This document shows, one piece after another, positions 11,180-22,748 of a stretch of 64,000 bases of DNA (positions within the stretch are counted from its first letter, which is position 1; each line of letters starts with the position of its first letter). The stretch spans positions 456,878,376-456,942,375 of the forward strand of contig NC_134710.1 in NCBI RefSeq assembly GCF_043290135.1, read 5' to 3'. The DNA is from Rhipicephalus microplus. Taxonomy: Eukaryota > Arthropoda > Arachnida > Ixodida > Ixodidae. A model generated the notes under the pieces. It searched no databases. It saw only the letters and a program-made list of their open reading frames with translations, and had not been told where the DNA came from. Position numbers and translations under genes: made by a program.

Positions 11180-12514
11180 CTACTCAAGAGCCGCCAGTAC
11201 TGGACTTAGAGCATCCAGTACTTGAAGTGCACTTCTGGCTGATGTTGTGCGCATGTTGTTTAACACCGTGCGATTGGCATTATTTATGGGTCGTAGAAGA
11301 GCAATCCCTTGCCTATCCAAGTTCCGCTGCTCTTCTAATGTCGCAGCTTGCTCTGATGAATGCGGCTTCTGATGCGGTTCTTCCACAAGTTGGGTTCGCG
11401 TAAGTAGCGGCCACTCTTCAGTAGAGAGATATCTACTTATTTTCTTTCTTCCATCGTCTGCGTTCGCCGTGGTGTACCCTGCAGTGGGCACCGTTCCCAG
11501 ATGCGTTGACTTACTTCTTGTAGTTGGCTGTGTTCTTCGCGAAGATCTTTGACTGTGACGCCGTCGTCTTCGCCGAGCTTTTTACGCGGCCTCTTTGTGG
11601 GCAGAGCTGTCTTGCACCATTTGTCTAAGAATAGTAAACTCTTTCTTTATGCGTGGACAGTCTTTGGAAGATGCACTGTGAGCACCTTGACAATTAGGGC
11701 ACTTTAGTATGATTACGCTGCATTTGTCCTCGGTGTGTGATTCTGAGCATCGGGGGCACACTTCGGAATTCCTGCACGCTTCCTGCACATAACCGATCTT
11801 CTGGCACTCATGACATCGCATAGCTTTTGGAATAAATGGTCGGACCTGGTGACGAAAGTGGCCAACCTTCACATGGGAGGGGAGACAGTTCCCTTTGAAC
11901 GTAATTCTGACACAATGTGTGTTACCAAGGCGGCTGACATTCACAATGACGTTACCTGCATTTGTTGGTATTATTAGCACTGAGAGATCTGAGTTTGGAA
12001 TTTCAGTGGCGATGTCATAAACGACTCTTGTTGAAGTGGTGCTGTCAGCTGGTATTATAAACTTGACATTGATGTTACCCAATCGCGTTACTTCCTGAAG
12101 CGCGTTTAGCGCACGTGGGTTTAGCACATTGATTGCCAAGATGCTCCTTCTTGCGTTTAGACTTACTTCTTTGATCTGATTTGGCGTAATATTCTCGATA
12201 TACACAGAGAGCGCTTGCCTGTTCAGCCCGCGTAGACTGCCGGTAGCCTTCCTCAGCACAAAGAGGATACAGTGAGGCCATCGCTGAGGGTCAGTTTTAA
12301 CGGTGGTTGTGTTTGATGCCGAAGATGCATTGACAATCCGTCGTTTAGCCTTGCGGTACAGGACGGGTTGGAAGCCATCTTCCGAGGACTCGTCGCTTGA
12401 TGAGGAGTACAGCTCAGTGTCCTCACTCTCACTAGACGCGTTTGCTCGCTTCCTCGAAGCCGTCCCCGCTGTCTAACCGGACTCGGACGGTGCCCCGTGA
12501 GGTTGAACATCCAT
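11180..12514 (-). pseudogene. I-like LINE ORF1 (gag-like, CCHC knuckles)
   Basis: The frame opens with ATG at 12,512-12,514 (MDVQPHGAPSESG), meets one TAG at codon 14 (12,473-12,475), then stays open in the same frame to 11,582. An acidic Ser-rich N-terminal part (about 12,310-12,440) is followed by an RNA-binding-like region (12,260-11,900), then knuckles CHECQKIGYVQEAC, CPRCSESHTEDKC and CPNCQGAHSASSKDC (about 11,815-11,665). A 103-residue open stretch in another frame (11,491-11,180) ending LDALSPVLAALE may be the displaced C-terminus. Family role: nucleic-acid binding and chaperone in the RNP. The single early TAG makes the main frame look recently inactivated. Confidence 0.7.
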
Positions 12515-12861
12515 CACCACAATATATGGGGCGATAGACCCCACAACTGCAGCGAAAAATCTAGAAAAGCACAAAGATGAGCAAGGTGTGTACCGTAAAC
12601 GAATCACTTCGTCTTCCTTCCTTGATGGAGCAGAGTTTTTCAAAGCACTGGGGTTTAGGGACAGGGAGGGCAAAGTAGACTTTATGCGGGTAGACTTAAC
12701 CAGAAAGAAGTTGTTGGATTGGTGGCTAAAGTCAAGGCATGAGTGAAAATTAAACCCTTCACTGCAAAGTACGAATCCTCAACCTCACTATTTAAAAGGA
12801 AAAAAAGAAAAATACAATGGTTAGTTCACTAAGTATTATGGCTAGGTGGCGTTAGCCGCCG

Positions 12862-13200
12862 CCCAATCTAAAGGGTAAAGCCACATCCATCCATTCATCC
12901 ATCCATCCAGGGTCTAGGTGCCTATCGAAGGCCGGCGCGTCTAGTGTCGCAGGCTTGAGTCTTGAAAGCTTCCAACAGCGTGTGGGGCTCTCCTCGTTGA
13001 ACGTCTCGGCGCCTATAAAATGCCGGCGCATCAAGCGTCGGAGGCTTGCTCGTCCACGTTCTGTACATACGTTGTAAATATAACATTTTTGTTTCCTTCT
13101 GACTGCCTTTTGCTTTGCCATTGCCTGAATGTTGCCTGCCCGGCGTTGGCCCTCACGACACGCTACCCAAAAAACTGAGGGCCTCTCTCTCTGTAACAAT
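12862..13200 (+). promoter_or_regulatory. LTR-like block with TATA box (possible solo or partial LTR)
   Basis: After a (CATC)n tract (12,884-12,909) there is a 38-bp unit present twice, about 91 bp apart (from 12,920 and from 13,011), sharing gcctat...gccggcgc...aggcttg. The second copy contains TATAAAA at 13,014-13,020. Downstream comes TGTAAATATAAC and an end reading CTCTGTAACA near 13,190-13,198, as at the 3' end of many LTRs. No primer-binding site or gag follows. It could instead be the 5' promoter region of another repeat. Confidence 0.4.
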
Positions 13201-14840
13201 ATACTGCCAGCCAACATGTTACGCAGTGACAAATAAGCACATAATAGGAGAGCGCAAATTAGCCGAGCAAGTCCTTTAGCCAGCGAATTCTAGTTTTATG
13301 CATTTGTTTTCAAACACGTTTGAAATGTTTCTACTTTTTTCTACTTTATAAATTGGTATAAAATTTAAATAATTCTGTAACACTTCTTTGCAGTCTGGTT
13401 CTAACGGCCCTATGAAACCACGACGGTAATAAATGCCATAGTGAATATGAACAGTGAATGTTGAATAAATGTGAATACAGTGTTACAGCTAATATTTCTT
13501 ATTACAGAACATTTTGACCACATGTATTGGTAGCTAACTCGCTTGCCGCTCGTCTGCAATATTCGATGCACATTCTTCCGGTGATACGCACAGTGACTGC
13601 GTCCAATTCCTTCGAAAGTAATTTAGGTATTTATTTATTTTTTTATTTACAGGTACTGCAATCCCCATAAGAGATTTTAGCATATTTTATGCAAATGTGT
13701 AGTGTATAGTATTTATTATTATTCAACCAGCAGTGGCATGTTCTATTCACCTCGTGCTCGCACAGCGCCAACGAGCGGCAGGTGGCAGAACAGCCAGTTC
13801 GCTCGGCGTACACACTTTTTCATAGACCTCCGCGCAACCGCGGGGTGTTTTGGGATTGCTTTGAAAAAGTTCATTGTTCAGTAAAGTCCCGTGACTTTAG
13901 CAACCACATTACTTTGTGCATTTCTAGCTCTACTCCAAAAAGAAATACAAAGCCGCTGGCTTATGCAATTTTCACGGAGTCTGGAACACACAAATAAAAC
14001 AGGGGGCGTTTTTTGAAGCGATATAGACAGGCCAGCTAAACGAAAGTATTTTTGCTGTAGTAGGAGCAGGTGCAATCTCGCCCAGACACCGTTCAACGAC
14101 GCCCGCTGGTCTGCCACAGACGGCCCGTTTTTTGCGAAACAATTTTATCTATTATACTCAATTGAAGTCATTCGTCCCACCAGGCCGATTACCCACAACA
14201 GACAGAACATTTAATTCGAATTGAAGGTGGATAGCAGAAGCGAACCAAAACGAAACAAATGCAGTGAACATGACAGTACACTGATGAGTCAGAATGCTAA
14301 CTTGAAGTTTTAAAGCAGCCAAGCGCCCCCCTCTCCCACTTGGCATTTTATCACAATTTTGTTAATTTTAGACGAAATGTAGGCCATTCATATTTTGCAA
14401 GATTGCTGCTTGCTGTGAAAAACATCAAAATTAAAAACAAATGTTCCCGTTTAGTCCAATTATGGCGTATTCTTTTCTCTTACCTTCTGACAGTGTCAGC
14501 TGCTGCAGTTTTGGAATGTGAAACCCCGTGTTTTGCGTCAGCTAATTGAAGTCCCCCCTCCCTCCAAAGCAGAAAGCACAGGCCATATAAAATACTGTTT
14601 TTCACTGCTTCCACCTCTTACTAGGGCGCCAAGCGTAAATATATGACCAAAACCTGTTTCACTTCGCAATGGCGAACGTCGAGTTCATTGTCAAATCGAC
14701 GAAATGCTTCCAGCACAGAATTATAGGGCATTTTACTGATGATGGGCAGCGCAGCGTGAAAGTGCATGTACAATTACCAACATTTATTACGTGAAGTTCG
14801 CAACAACCAATATTTTGTGGCAACCATTTGTACTTAATAA
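13201..14840. other. AT-rich stretch without recognisable gene
   Basis: Only short unconvincing reading frames on both strands, plus A/T homopolymers (for example 13,627-13,650). Nothing recognised. Confidence 0.5.
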
Positions 14841-14842
14841 TA

Positions 14843-15070
14843 ATAATTGGTGTAGTTTAACGCCCCGAAACTAGGACATGACTGTGATGCCGCAGAGGAG
14901 GGCTCCAGTAATGTCTTACACCTGGAGATTCTTTGACTGTCTGCTAAATCAATGCAGGGAGGCCTTTATTCTATTTTTCATTAATTCAAATTGCGGCCCC
15001 GTGGCTGGTATTCGATTACGCGACTTTGGGGCCTGTATTTGAGCACCATCATCATAGACCACGACCATAA
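14843..15070 (-). repeat. Degenerate Ruka-like SINE
   Basis: In minus orientation the Ruka-like landmarks appear in order. The 3' end is GTTTAACGCCCCGAAAC (14,857-14,873, seen from the plus strand), then GGAGGGCTCCAG (~14,897), ACCTGGAGATTCTTTGAC (~14,921) and a weak tRNA-derived head, with its B-box remnant near 15,010, ending at GACCACGACC (~15,057). Strongly diverged, so boundaries are approximate. Confidence 0.55.
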
Positions 15071-15400
15071 TTATAATAATAATTACTATTTTATGGTGAG
15101 ATCACTCATGGGAATAAACGATGTTTGCTTTTCTCAGCAACTAAATGTTGCTTAACTGAGCCTGTAACAACAAAAACTATAGTTCTGCCACTCAGTTTCA
15201 CTGGTGCAAACTCACCATAAAAGCAAACAAAAAATACGCATGGCTGTTTCACAGCTGGTAAACCTGAGCAAGTTCAAACCACGGACACACAGTGATTCCT
15301 GTGTGTATAGAGTTCCTTTCCGCTGCACCATTTAACACAGAGCCGTTGACCCCAATGCTTGGACAGGCTTGTAGGGTTTCTTCAGCAAGTCGAACTGCTC

Positions 15401-15457
15401 GCATGATTGACGAAGACAAAAAAAACACATAGTACACAGACCGAGAGCTGTCTCGCA
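15401..15457 (+). repeat. Inverted-repeat arm, left (pairs with 16,551-16,606)
   Basis: The segment GATTGACGAAGAC...CTCGCA recurs in reverse complement at 16,551-16,606 with a handful of mismatches. The arms enclose about 1.1 kb containing a (TA)n tract, a SINE and a 70-bp tandem duplication. Nature unknown: either two dispersed copies of one repeat or the ends of a fold-back element. Confidence 0.65.
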
Positions 15458-15516
15458 ACTGCAAGACTTATTTTGAGAATAAAACCAGGAAATAGCACTG
15501 GGCATAGCAGACAAGT

Positions 15517-15521
<5 letters not shown>

Positions 15522-15602
<81 letters not shown>
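15522..15602. repeat. (TA)n microsatellite
   Basis: About 40 uninterrupted TA units immediately before a minus-strand SINE. Confidence 0.98.
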
Positions 15603-15604
<2 letters not shown>

Positions 15605-15614
15605 CAACAATAAT

Positions 15615-15841
15615 ACAATTGGGGGTTTTAATGTCCCTAAGCCACCATATGATTATGATAGACGCCGTAGTGGACGGCCAGGGAAAATTTGACCACCTGA
15701 GGTTTTTGAATGCGCACATCAATCGAAGCAGACAACCCTCTAGCATTTTCATTTGCCTCCATAGAAATCGCTCACCAAGCAATTCCACCCCAGGACCTGC
15801 GGGTTAGCATCCGAGTGCTTTAGCCCTTAGACCACCATAGT
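15615..15841 (-). repeat. Ruka-like tRNA-derived SINE
   Basis: Reverse-complement order: 3' end GGGGGTTTTAATGTCCC, then ACCATATGATTATGA, GACGCCGTAGTGGA and GACCACCTGAGGTTTTT, and the tRNA head with box-like sequence ending TTAGACCACCATAG (~15,828-15,841). The head is more diverged than the body. It abuts the (TA)n tract. Confidence 0.75.
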
Positions 15842-16055
15842 TAAATATATCTTGCCAACGCCGCTTAAGCCATTATTTTGCCGTATGTTCTTAAATTTTT
15901 CCACGGCTTGAGGAATGTTGGCAAAAGACATGGTATTGACATGGTATTTTAATCTCCAGAACAGGTACCTAGAATCTGTTCTCTCCTTAAGAAAAAAAAT
16001 GGAGGGTAGGCAAGAGAAAATTGACGGCTGTGAAGTTAAAGAGGTATCCAAATAC

Positions 16056-16198
16056 GCACCTTGCAAGGGCGGGGTTGTATACTAAATTCCGCTTACTTGT
16101 GGCAAATCGTACGTGAGACAAATCGGCACCTTGCAAGGGCGGGGTTGTATACTAAATTCCGCTTACTTGTGGCAAATCGTACGTGAGACAAATCGGCA
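16056..16198. repeat. Perfect tandem duplication, 70-bp unit, two copies
   Basis: Bases 16,056-16,125 are repeated without any change at 16,126-16,195, with three further bases matching. The unit begins GCACCTTGCAAGGGCGGGG. The lack of any mismatch amid decayed DNA implies a recent duplication, or an assembly artefact. Confidence 0.95.
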
Positions 16199-16550
16199 GA
16201 TGTAACAACGTTTTTTCAAGGCCTAGAATCAATCTTGAAGAATCTCAACTCATTGCAATGTATTAGTTTGGCCGGCTCTGCCATGTTTGTAGACTCGGAA
16301 GTGCACAGCAAAAAATCGACTCGTGATATTATCAAGCTCTTAAATAAAAAACACGAGTCACGCATGTGTGAGTCATGCGTCAATTTTTTTAACCAGTCAA
16401 GGGGTTGGCTCTTTGGTTTGTCTCATGTAATATGAGGGGACCTATTTTGAATTTCTTAAGGACGAGCACGTGTTGCTCTGAATTCCCGCGCATGTCTGCC
16501 GTGCCAGGCGCTTTTTCACAGGTGTGGTTTTTTGAAATGAAGCATTTTGA

Positions 16551-16606
16551 TGCGACACAGCCCTCAGTCTATGTACTCGGCTTTCTTTCGTCTTCGTCAA
16601 TCGTGC
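16551..16606 (-). repeat. Inverted-repeat arm, right (pairs with 15,401-15,457)
   Basis: Reverse complement of the left arm, read as GATTGACGAAGACGAAAG...TGTCGCA on the minus strand. Confidence 0.65.
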
Positions 16607-19420
16607 GGGGTTTCTCCGGCGCGAGTGGAAACTTCTCATAGATATTCGCAGACTGGGTGTCCGACATGTATACGCCAGCTTTTGCTGGGCTTTGTCGCAA
16701 TCCTGCTTGGTGCGATACGCGTCGTCTCGAGTGAGTATACCATCAGCTTGTTTTTCCCCGTCACATTAATGGACGCAGGGCTGGCGCAGCGCAAAGCATA
16801 AGTCATTTTCTCGCTCGGCGAGGCTGTGGTGCCCTCTCATCCATGGCCCTAAATTGAGCCAAATGTGTCAGAAAACTTTTAGCTAGTTTTAGTCAATTAG
16901 TTCAATTACTGCTTGTCTATTGTTGTTTAGTATATTATTTCGGGGCTTCGCTCAGTTTAATCTTGTTATGAACAATTTAGGGCATGCATAGTGCGCTTTA
17001 CTGTGAGCGTGCACAAGGCCACATGAGATGCTTGTATGGACGAGACGCCATTACCCAATAAAGTGCTCCGCACTAAACGGCACCCACATTTCACTGCTGC
17101 ACACGTTAAGCACAATAACACGGCACGCACGTCCGTGGTGCCATTTTCGTTAAACAGTTGCACGTGCCATCAGTTGTCATTGTAGGCAAGTTTGTTTCGA
17201 TGTCAGCCAAAGGCCATCACGTGCGTGTTAGGCGGTGCCACGGGACTAGTAGTTGCGCGAAACTGTAGGTGCCGCTGTTGCAAGTGTACTGCCATTAACA
17301 CTGACTGATGGATGTGGCACACTTAGCTTTCTTTACACCGAAGTTCCCGATGGCGTTTTCGTGGACTACTCTCTTATACCTGCTGAATAAGTAGTCCTTT
17401 ACCAAGAAGCGTACGGTGAGACTATTAAAAACAGCATGCGCGAAATGGACGACAACATCATTGACATCGAGGAACAGGGCAGAAGGTTCTGACAGCACAT
17501 GGGCTACCCATGAGCTGTGTTGGAAGTTTTCGACACGATTCAGACGTAAACTGTGGTAGGACTGACAGGCGGCTGAGTTGAAGCCTATATATAATTTGGT
17601 ATCGCACGATGGGACGACACACAAAGTAGACAAGACGAGTGCTTCCCGACCTGCACTTAGCCTGTCTCCTTCTATCTTGTGCTACCCAAAGTTAAGTGTT
17701 AGCACGCTAAATATGTCGCAATGGGCAATTTTCTGCGTTTTCAAAGGAAAGTACATGCGTATGCAACACGGCATCAGTCGGCAAGGCGAGCTAACCAATT
17801 TTTTGCATTAAATATTACTTTTTCCGGCTAGTTTCCGATTTTCACCGTCTTATTGCACCATAAAGAAAGTCTCCTGATGGTGAAATTTGGCAGTTTTCAC
17901 GCCAATTTTACAACCAAGTAGTTCAACTATACCAGGCGTCCGCTACTCTCGCTGCACAATTTCAAAGTAATATCGTTACGTAAAGTACACCTAGCGCATG
18001 CTATTCTTGGTATAGCACTTCAGTAGCCAGTACTATTTTTTGTGACTGCAGCTTGATTTAAAACCTGCATACGGAGCCTTCCTATGGAGCAGCAATTTTC
18101 TTGTGATGGTGGTGCCATGGTGTGAGAGTACGGGTACGAATCGCTGCATTAACGGAAGTGAGAACAATGCCAGTGTCTTTTATTTCAGGAGGACCCCTCA
18201 GTCTTAACATTCCTAAGTGTACGCATGTCCCTATTGAATTGATTACGCACGAAAAAAGCAAAAGAATACGCATGAAATAGAATGCTCGCTTAAGGTTTGC
18301 TAGACTTCCCAGGTATCATTTTCTCAAGAAGCCCGACGTACTACCGCTTACTGAATACATATCAAGCGACTTCCGCTTTTCGTAAATGTAATATTTTCAG
18401 ATCGAAAGCTTCGGCAATCACGAGTCAAGGTTGAAAAATATTTAGCGCCAGTAGGCATATTGTGGCAGCATGCAATTTCTGTGCGTGCTGGTACAGGACC
18501 TTTGCCTTGACATGTCACCGTTATTTTTTTGCGTAGGTTTTCTTGTAGCAACAAGAAATAGAAAGTAAAATGTCAGACTTCATTCGTGCCTCGAAAAGCT
18601 TATCCGAATAAGGTGGCGGTTTTTAAAATACATTCAATATTTTCTGCGCAGATTTTATTTCAATTCTTGATGAATATAACAATAAGGCCTCGAAGCATTG
18701 AATTTTTGTTTTTCCCGTTTGGAAGGTCCTCTTAGTACCATTTTGTCCACGCTATCCATGACCAAAGTACAGTCATTTGTATTATCATCAGCAATATGAG
18801 TTCTAGGACGCCAGCGCGTAGCAATAACCTCAATGCCGACATATCTTGATACGCGGATAGCACTACCGTAATCATAAGGAAGTGCATGGGTGATTTTTTC
18901 TGAATGTTCACGCCCCCGTTTCGTTGGTGTTGTGACGAAACGGCAGCTGACTGCATGCCATCGGCTTCTTGCGATACTAAGGCAAAAACAAAAAACTGCA
19001 CGAGAAACAAATAAAATAAAAGGACCGAATAATAAGGTTCAGCCAACACCCCATACATTCAAGTCAAGCATTGGTTGTATGTATGTCTACAAGCTATAAA
19101 CTCCACCGCCCATATGTTAGTAGCTGCATATTTTTATGGTCAATAGGCATGACTGTGCGCGTTGAGGTGAATTCATATCGCCACTTGCGGCTACTGACAC
19201 AATAATAGGCTGCCATTTCGTAGCAACAATATTGAGTCGGGGGCCCATGTCACCAGCTACGGATAGGTTAGCACTTAGCACCGCTATAGAAAGGTTAGCA
19301 CTTACGCAAGCAAACATAATTGGCTTGACGTTATTGAGGATTTCCCATTGCTGGTACATTGGAGGTGCTGCTGGAAATGAAAGCAGTGAGTACACATCGC
19401 CCCGACACGGAATGCTCTAT
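16607..19420. other. Unassigned intergenic or intronic stretch
   Basis: No recognised domain in any frame. The longest open stretch (17,295-17,633, minus, 112 residues) shows no known motif and is not called as a gene. Confidence 0.5.
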
Positions 19421-19424
19421 ATAA

Positions 19425-19660
19425 TAATTGGTAGGGTTTAACGTACAGAAGCACGATATCATTATGAAAAACACTGAAGCAGATAGGCCACCTGAAGTTT
19501 TTTATTGTGCACCTAAACATATATAAGTACTCAAGCCTCGAGCGTTTTCGACTTCATCGAAAACAGGGCTGTCGTGGCCGGGATCCAATATCGTGACCTA
19601 GTAGTCAGCATTAGAGCACCAGAACTACTTCATAACCACAAGACCACCACGGCGGCTACG
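19425..19660 (-). repeat. Degenerate Ruka-like SINE
   Basis: Landmarks in reverse order: GGTAGGGTTTAACGTACAG (~19,431), CCACCTGAAGTTTTTTATTGTGCACC (parts near 19,488-19,513), and a tRNA head ending near CCACAAGACCACCACGGCGG (~19,636-19,655), where the 5' head sequence is well kept. Confidence 0.65.
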
Positions 19661-22079
19661 TACCACGCTTTCATTGATCAGCGTCGCAGATGTTTTTTAC
19701 AGAAACTTACATTTGTGCTGGTTTCTCGCGTAGCCAGCGACGACACAACGCCATCCGGAAGAGCACCTCTTGCACATTATTGCTGCTCGCCGAAGCCCCA
19801 AATGGACAAGCGTGATGCGCAAATGAAAGTACACATTAGCCCGCCGATGGCATCGGTACCTGCAGTCCATGATGAGTGGTGGCCCCGAAGTGCACGTGCA
19901 GCCTGTGTACGAGGGTGAAATACCCTGGTCAATAGACCGTTTGAACGTGAGCGCCGCCATAAGGCCTAGCGTTCAGCGCTGTCCCTAGTCTGGTAATTTA
20001 CAGGAGTGTGTGAAGCTACGAATTTATAAGGTAGTTATTCTAACGGTTGCAGTTGCAGTCGGTTTCTTTCGTTCTGTCGCGCTGAATTTCAGCTCACGTG
20101 ATGTAGTATAGGCAGCAAATGAGTCTGTGAGGCGTCCTTAGCTGTATTTGTTTGTTTAGGGTCAGATAGAACAATATGTGACGGCGCTAACGTATTGCCA
20201 GCGGTTGTTGTTGTATGTTTGCGACACTCTTTTTGTTGGAAGAACGTTAGAATAATTTACCTTTTTTCAGCAGGAAATGCAAGGGCTGGCATATCCTTTG
20301 TGGATATAATGTAGTAGCTTTCCTGGACTGTGACATTTAAGTCTGCTTTCGCACTCGCCGTTTGTTTATTCTCTTGCGGCGACTAACGCCTGTACATGCT
20401 ATCGTACGTGAGAGTGCAGTTGCGATATTATTGGCAACGACGGTATTTGTTTGTTGCTCACAAACTGTTGCCTCTCTTTTGCCTGACTTTTATTACACTT
20501 ATTACTCGATCGTTTATTCTCCCCTGGTTGCTAAAAACATTAGTGTTATTTACAAGAGGTACTGGCACACGAAAAGCTAAGCTGACGTTTACATATCAGC
20601 CCACTTCTTTTTTTTTCTTTTTAGAGTCATGGTGCTTTATGGTATGACGGATGTGGTATACTGAAGGTAGTTCGAAGTTTGTTCTGCAATCGAGACACCA
20701 AGTGCGCCCGAGCTCAATCCTATGATCGGCAAGAGACATTTTAGTTTATTTTTTTATTTTGTCTACCCGTTGTGCGGCTTTTATGAAATCTCGGCTGTCG
20801 TTCGCAGAGCTAAGCAGCGAATTTACCTGTTATAAAAAAAAGACAACCAAAACAACGCGCTTTATTTTTGTTTTCTTATTTGAATAGAATTACCTCTGTT
20901 GTATAAACATTGCGCCCTTTTCCGACATAGTTCTTGGCCTTGCGAAAAAATGTATTCCGGAGGTACTTACTCCAAAAACAAAGTGACAGATCTCTTTTTT
21001 TTCACCCTTCGCCTTCAATCTCGTACATCATGCACGTTTTATCTCGCTGCCTTGTGGAAGCTGAACATTCACGACAAGAACTGTGCCACGTATTTTTCAT
21101 GAAAAATTGAATGAATGTCCGGGTTTCACTAAGCCGGTGCCCAGCACAAATTAACTGTCATGCCGGTTGGCCCGCTGTGTAGTTAGGATTCTGTCGTCCG
21201 GGTTGAGCCGACCTACGAGCCTAATTGTTTTGACCCAACCCGTCATACTGAAATATATTAAAACAGAGGGGAAACAACACAGGTGGCTACCCGAGTGGTG
21301 CGTAGATTTTTTTTTTCATTTAATGGTCAGGGCCGTACTTTAGCACATATGTTTGGTCGTCCGTCTAAATGTAATTGAGATTTGGCCGAGTGGAACACTA
21401 GGGGTTCCGTGTGTATGGCGGCACTTGCCGATATAGAACTCTTTACATAACGCAAACGTTGTACTTGAAGCAACCGCAAATGCTGCGCGCTTGATGATGC
21501 ATGCTGTATACGTATTCATACAGCAGTTTCCTTGTTTTCTGTATTTCTTAGAAACACGGATAAATGGCACAGTGCCTTCTCGTAGACCTTTCGCTGGCTG
21601 GCAACGCAATAAAAGAGAAGAAAACCTTCAGATTCACAGAAAAAATGCTAAAATTTTTCAAAAATGCCCCTCATCCAAGCGCTAACCTGTACACTGCACC
21701 ACGCTAGCACGTTTCAGAAAGCAGCAAAGCAGCAAAGCGCTAATGTTGCCAGTCTGATCCTCCTCGTCCGAAGGAACGGTCAATAGAAGCGCCCAATATA
21801 GGTACATATCCCAGATTATTCTAGTGACACGTGGTGTTATTTTTGGGTGCGGAAGGAATGTCATGTGAATATGACTCCTACAGGTGAGACGAGGTATATA
21901 ACACGAACGCCTCCTGAAAGTTTTTCAGCCAAAAGTACGCAAGGGAGGTGCCTCCTGGGATACTACTGCTGCAGCACGAACCTCCGTTGAGAAGCAGCAC
22001 TACGGATTCGAAGGGCGAATAACAAATTATTGACGTTTTAAATGTTAAATGTTTCTTTGTGAACTGCAAGCACTTCTGA
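19661..22079. other. AT-rich stretch without recognisable gene
   Basis: Poly-T tracts (e.g. 20,606-20,622) and short open frames only. A GC-richer patch at 19,930-20,130 could be a promoter or 5' leader, but no exon can be supported. Confidence 0.45.
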
Positions 22080-22105
22080 TATCTATCTATTTATCTATCT
22101 ATCAT

Positions 22106-22138
<33 letters not shown>

Positions 22139-22158
22139 CATCTGTCTATCTATCTATA
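22080..22158. repeat. (TATC)n microsatellite
   Basis: Imperfect tetranucleotide array adjacent to the 3' LTR remnant of the Gypsy element. A second array of the same motif sits beside its 5' LTR at 26,904-26,972. Confidence 0.95.
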
Positions 22159-22162
22159 GTAT

Positions 22163-22748
22163 GGAGCGAAAAAGATACAGCACACGTTCGTTGGGAAAGC
22201 TGTTCTATTCTGTTCTGTGCCAGTCGCAGGCTGATGCATATGTTGATGACTTCAAATGAATGGTGCTCACCCACAGAGGGGGATGGGCGAAGAACCGGGC
22301 AGAAGGATACTAAATGAAACTGAAATATAATTAAAGCCAATCTGAAAAATTATTTTAGCAATAATGCTACCAATAAACAAAAATGTTTGCTGAGCAAGCG
22401 GTCAAACCATCTTTTGTTTTTGACAGACGTCGCTACGAATTATAAACTTAAGATCTAAAAAGGTTAAGGTTCACTAGCACGGTAATCTTTTAGTTGCATT
22501 GATGTAATCAAACACAGTGGAGCATATATCCCTGTGGCAGTAAGCAAATGAAGGGCCGCCAAGTTACAAAAGTACTGGCAGATTTACTTGTATTCCTAGC
22601 TTTTGTATTAGGGCTACTAAAAATCTTTTTTTCTGAGAAGAGTAATGACGACAGAATAAAAAAGTGTTCAATCGTTTCAATTTTGTGGCAAGCCCTTACC
22701 CCACAATCAAGTTATCCTCTTCGCCTTCGGTCATCCCACTCGGCCACA
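22163..22748 (-). repeat. 3' LTR remnant of the Gypsy element, split by a LINE fragment
   Basis: Bases 22,163-22,228 match 26,789-26,854 (shared core AAGCTGTTCTATTCTGTTCT), and 22,691-22,738 match about 26,857-26,902 (shared CCCCACAATC...CCTCTTC...TTCGGTCA). The ~460 bp between them belong to a LINE 3' end. Confidence 0.65.
22229..22690 (-). pseudogene. LINE (I-like) ORF2 C-terminal fragment inserted in the LTR
   Basis: On the minus strand a decayed C-terminal frame reads CHKIETIEHF (~22,690), then after a frameshift FLFCRHYSSQKKRFLVALIQ and later AYCHRDICSTVFDYINATKR and a terminal stop (about 22,470). The Cys/His spacing followed by a basic tail is typical of the ORF2 end of I/R1-like LINEs. 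It is therefore a 5'-truncated LINE copy. It differs from the C-terminus at 7,588-7,806. Confidence 0.6.

Larger units (their letters stand above)
7480..12860 (-). mobile_element. I-like non-LTR retrotransposon (with RNase H)
   Basis: A minus-strand LINE of about 5.4 kb. ORF1 carries CCHC zinc knuckles; ORF2 carries an APE endonuclease, RT, RNase H and a C-terminal Cys/His finger. RNase H after RT, together with a knuckle-bearing ORF1, points to the I group. The 5' end is placed near 12,860, where a CATCCATC repeat and an LTR-like block begin; the 3' end near 7,480-7,540. It abuts the tail of LINE copy B. Point stops and frameshifts break both ORFs, but long open stretches remain (up to 316 residues), suggesting a younger age than the CR1-like pair. 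Confidence 0.8.

Noticed and set aside
12852..13232. 126-residue minus-strand open frame
   Set aside because: Coincides with the LTR-like block with TATA box on the other strand; the peptide is Arg-rich and featureless.
15407..15613. Frames encoding (IY)n
   Set aside because: Translation of the (TA)n microsatellite.
17295..17633. 112-residue minus-strand open frame
   Set aside because: No motif, no splice or repeat context, and open length is unremarkable for a 64-kb window.
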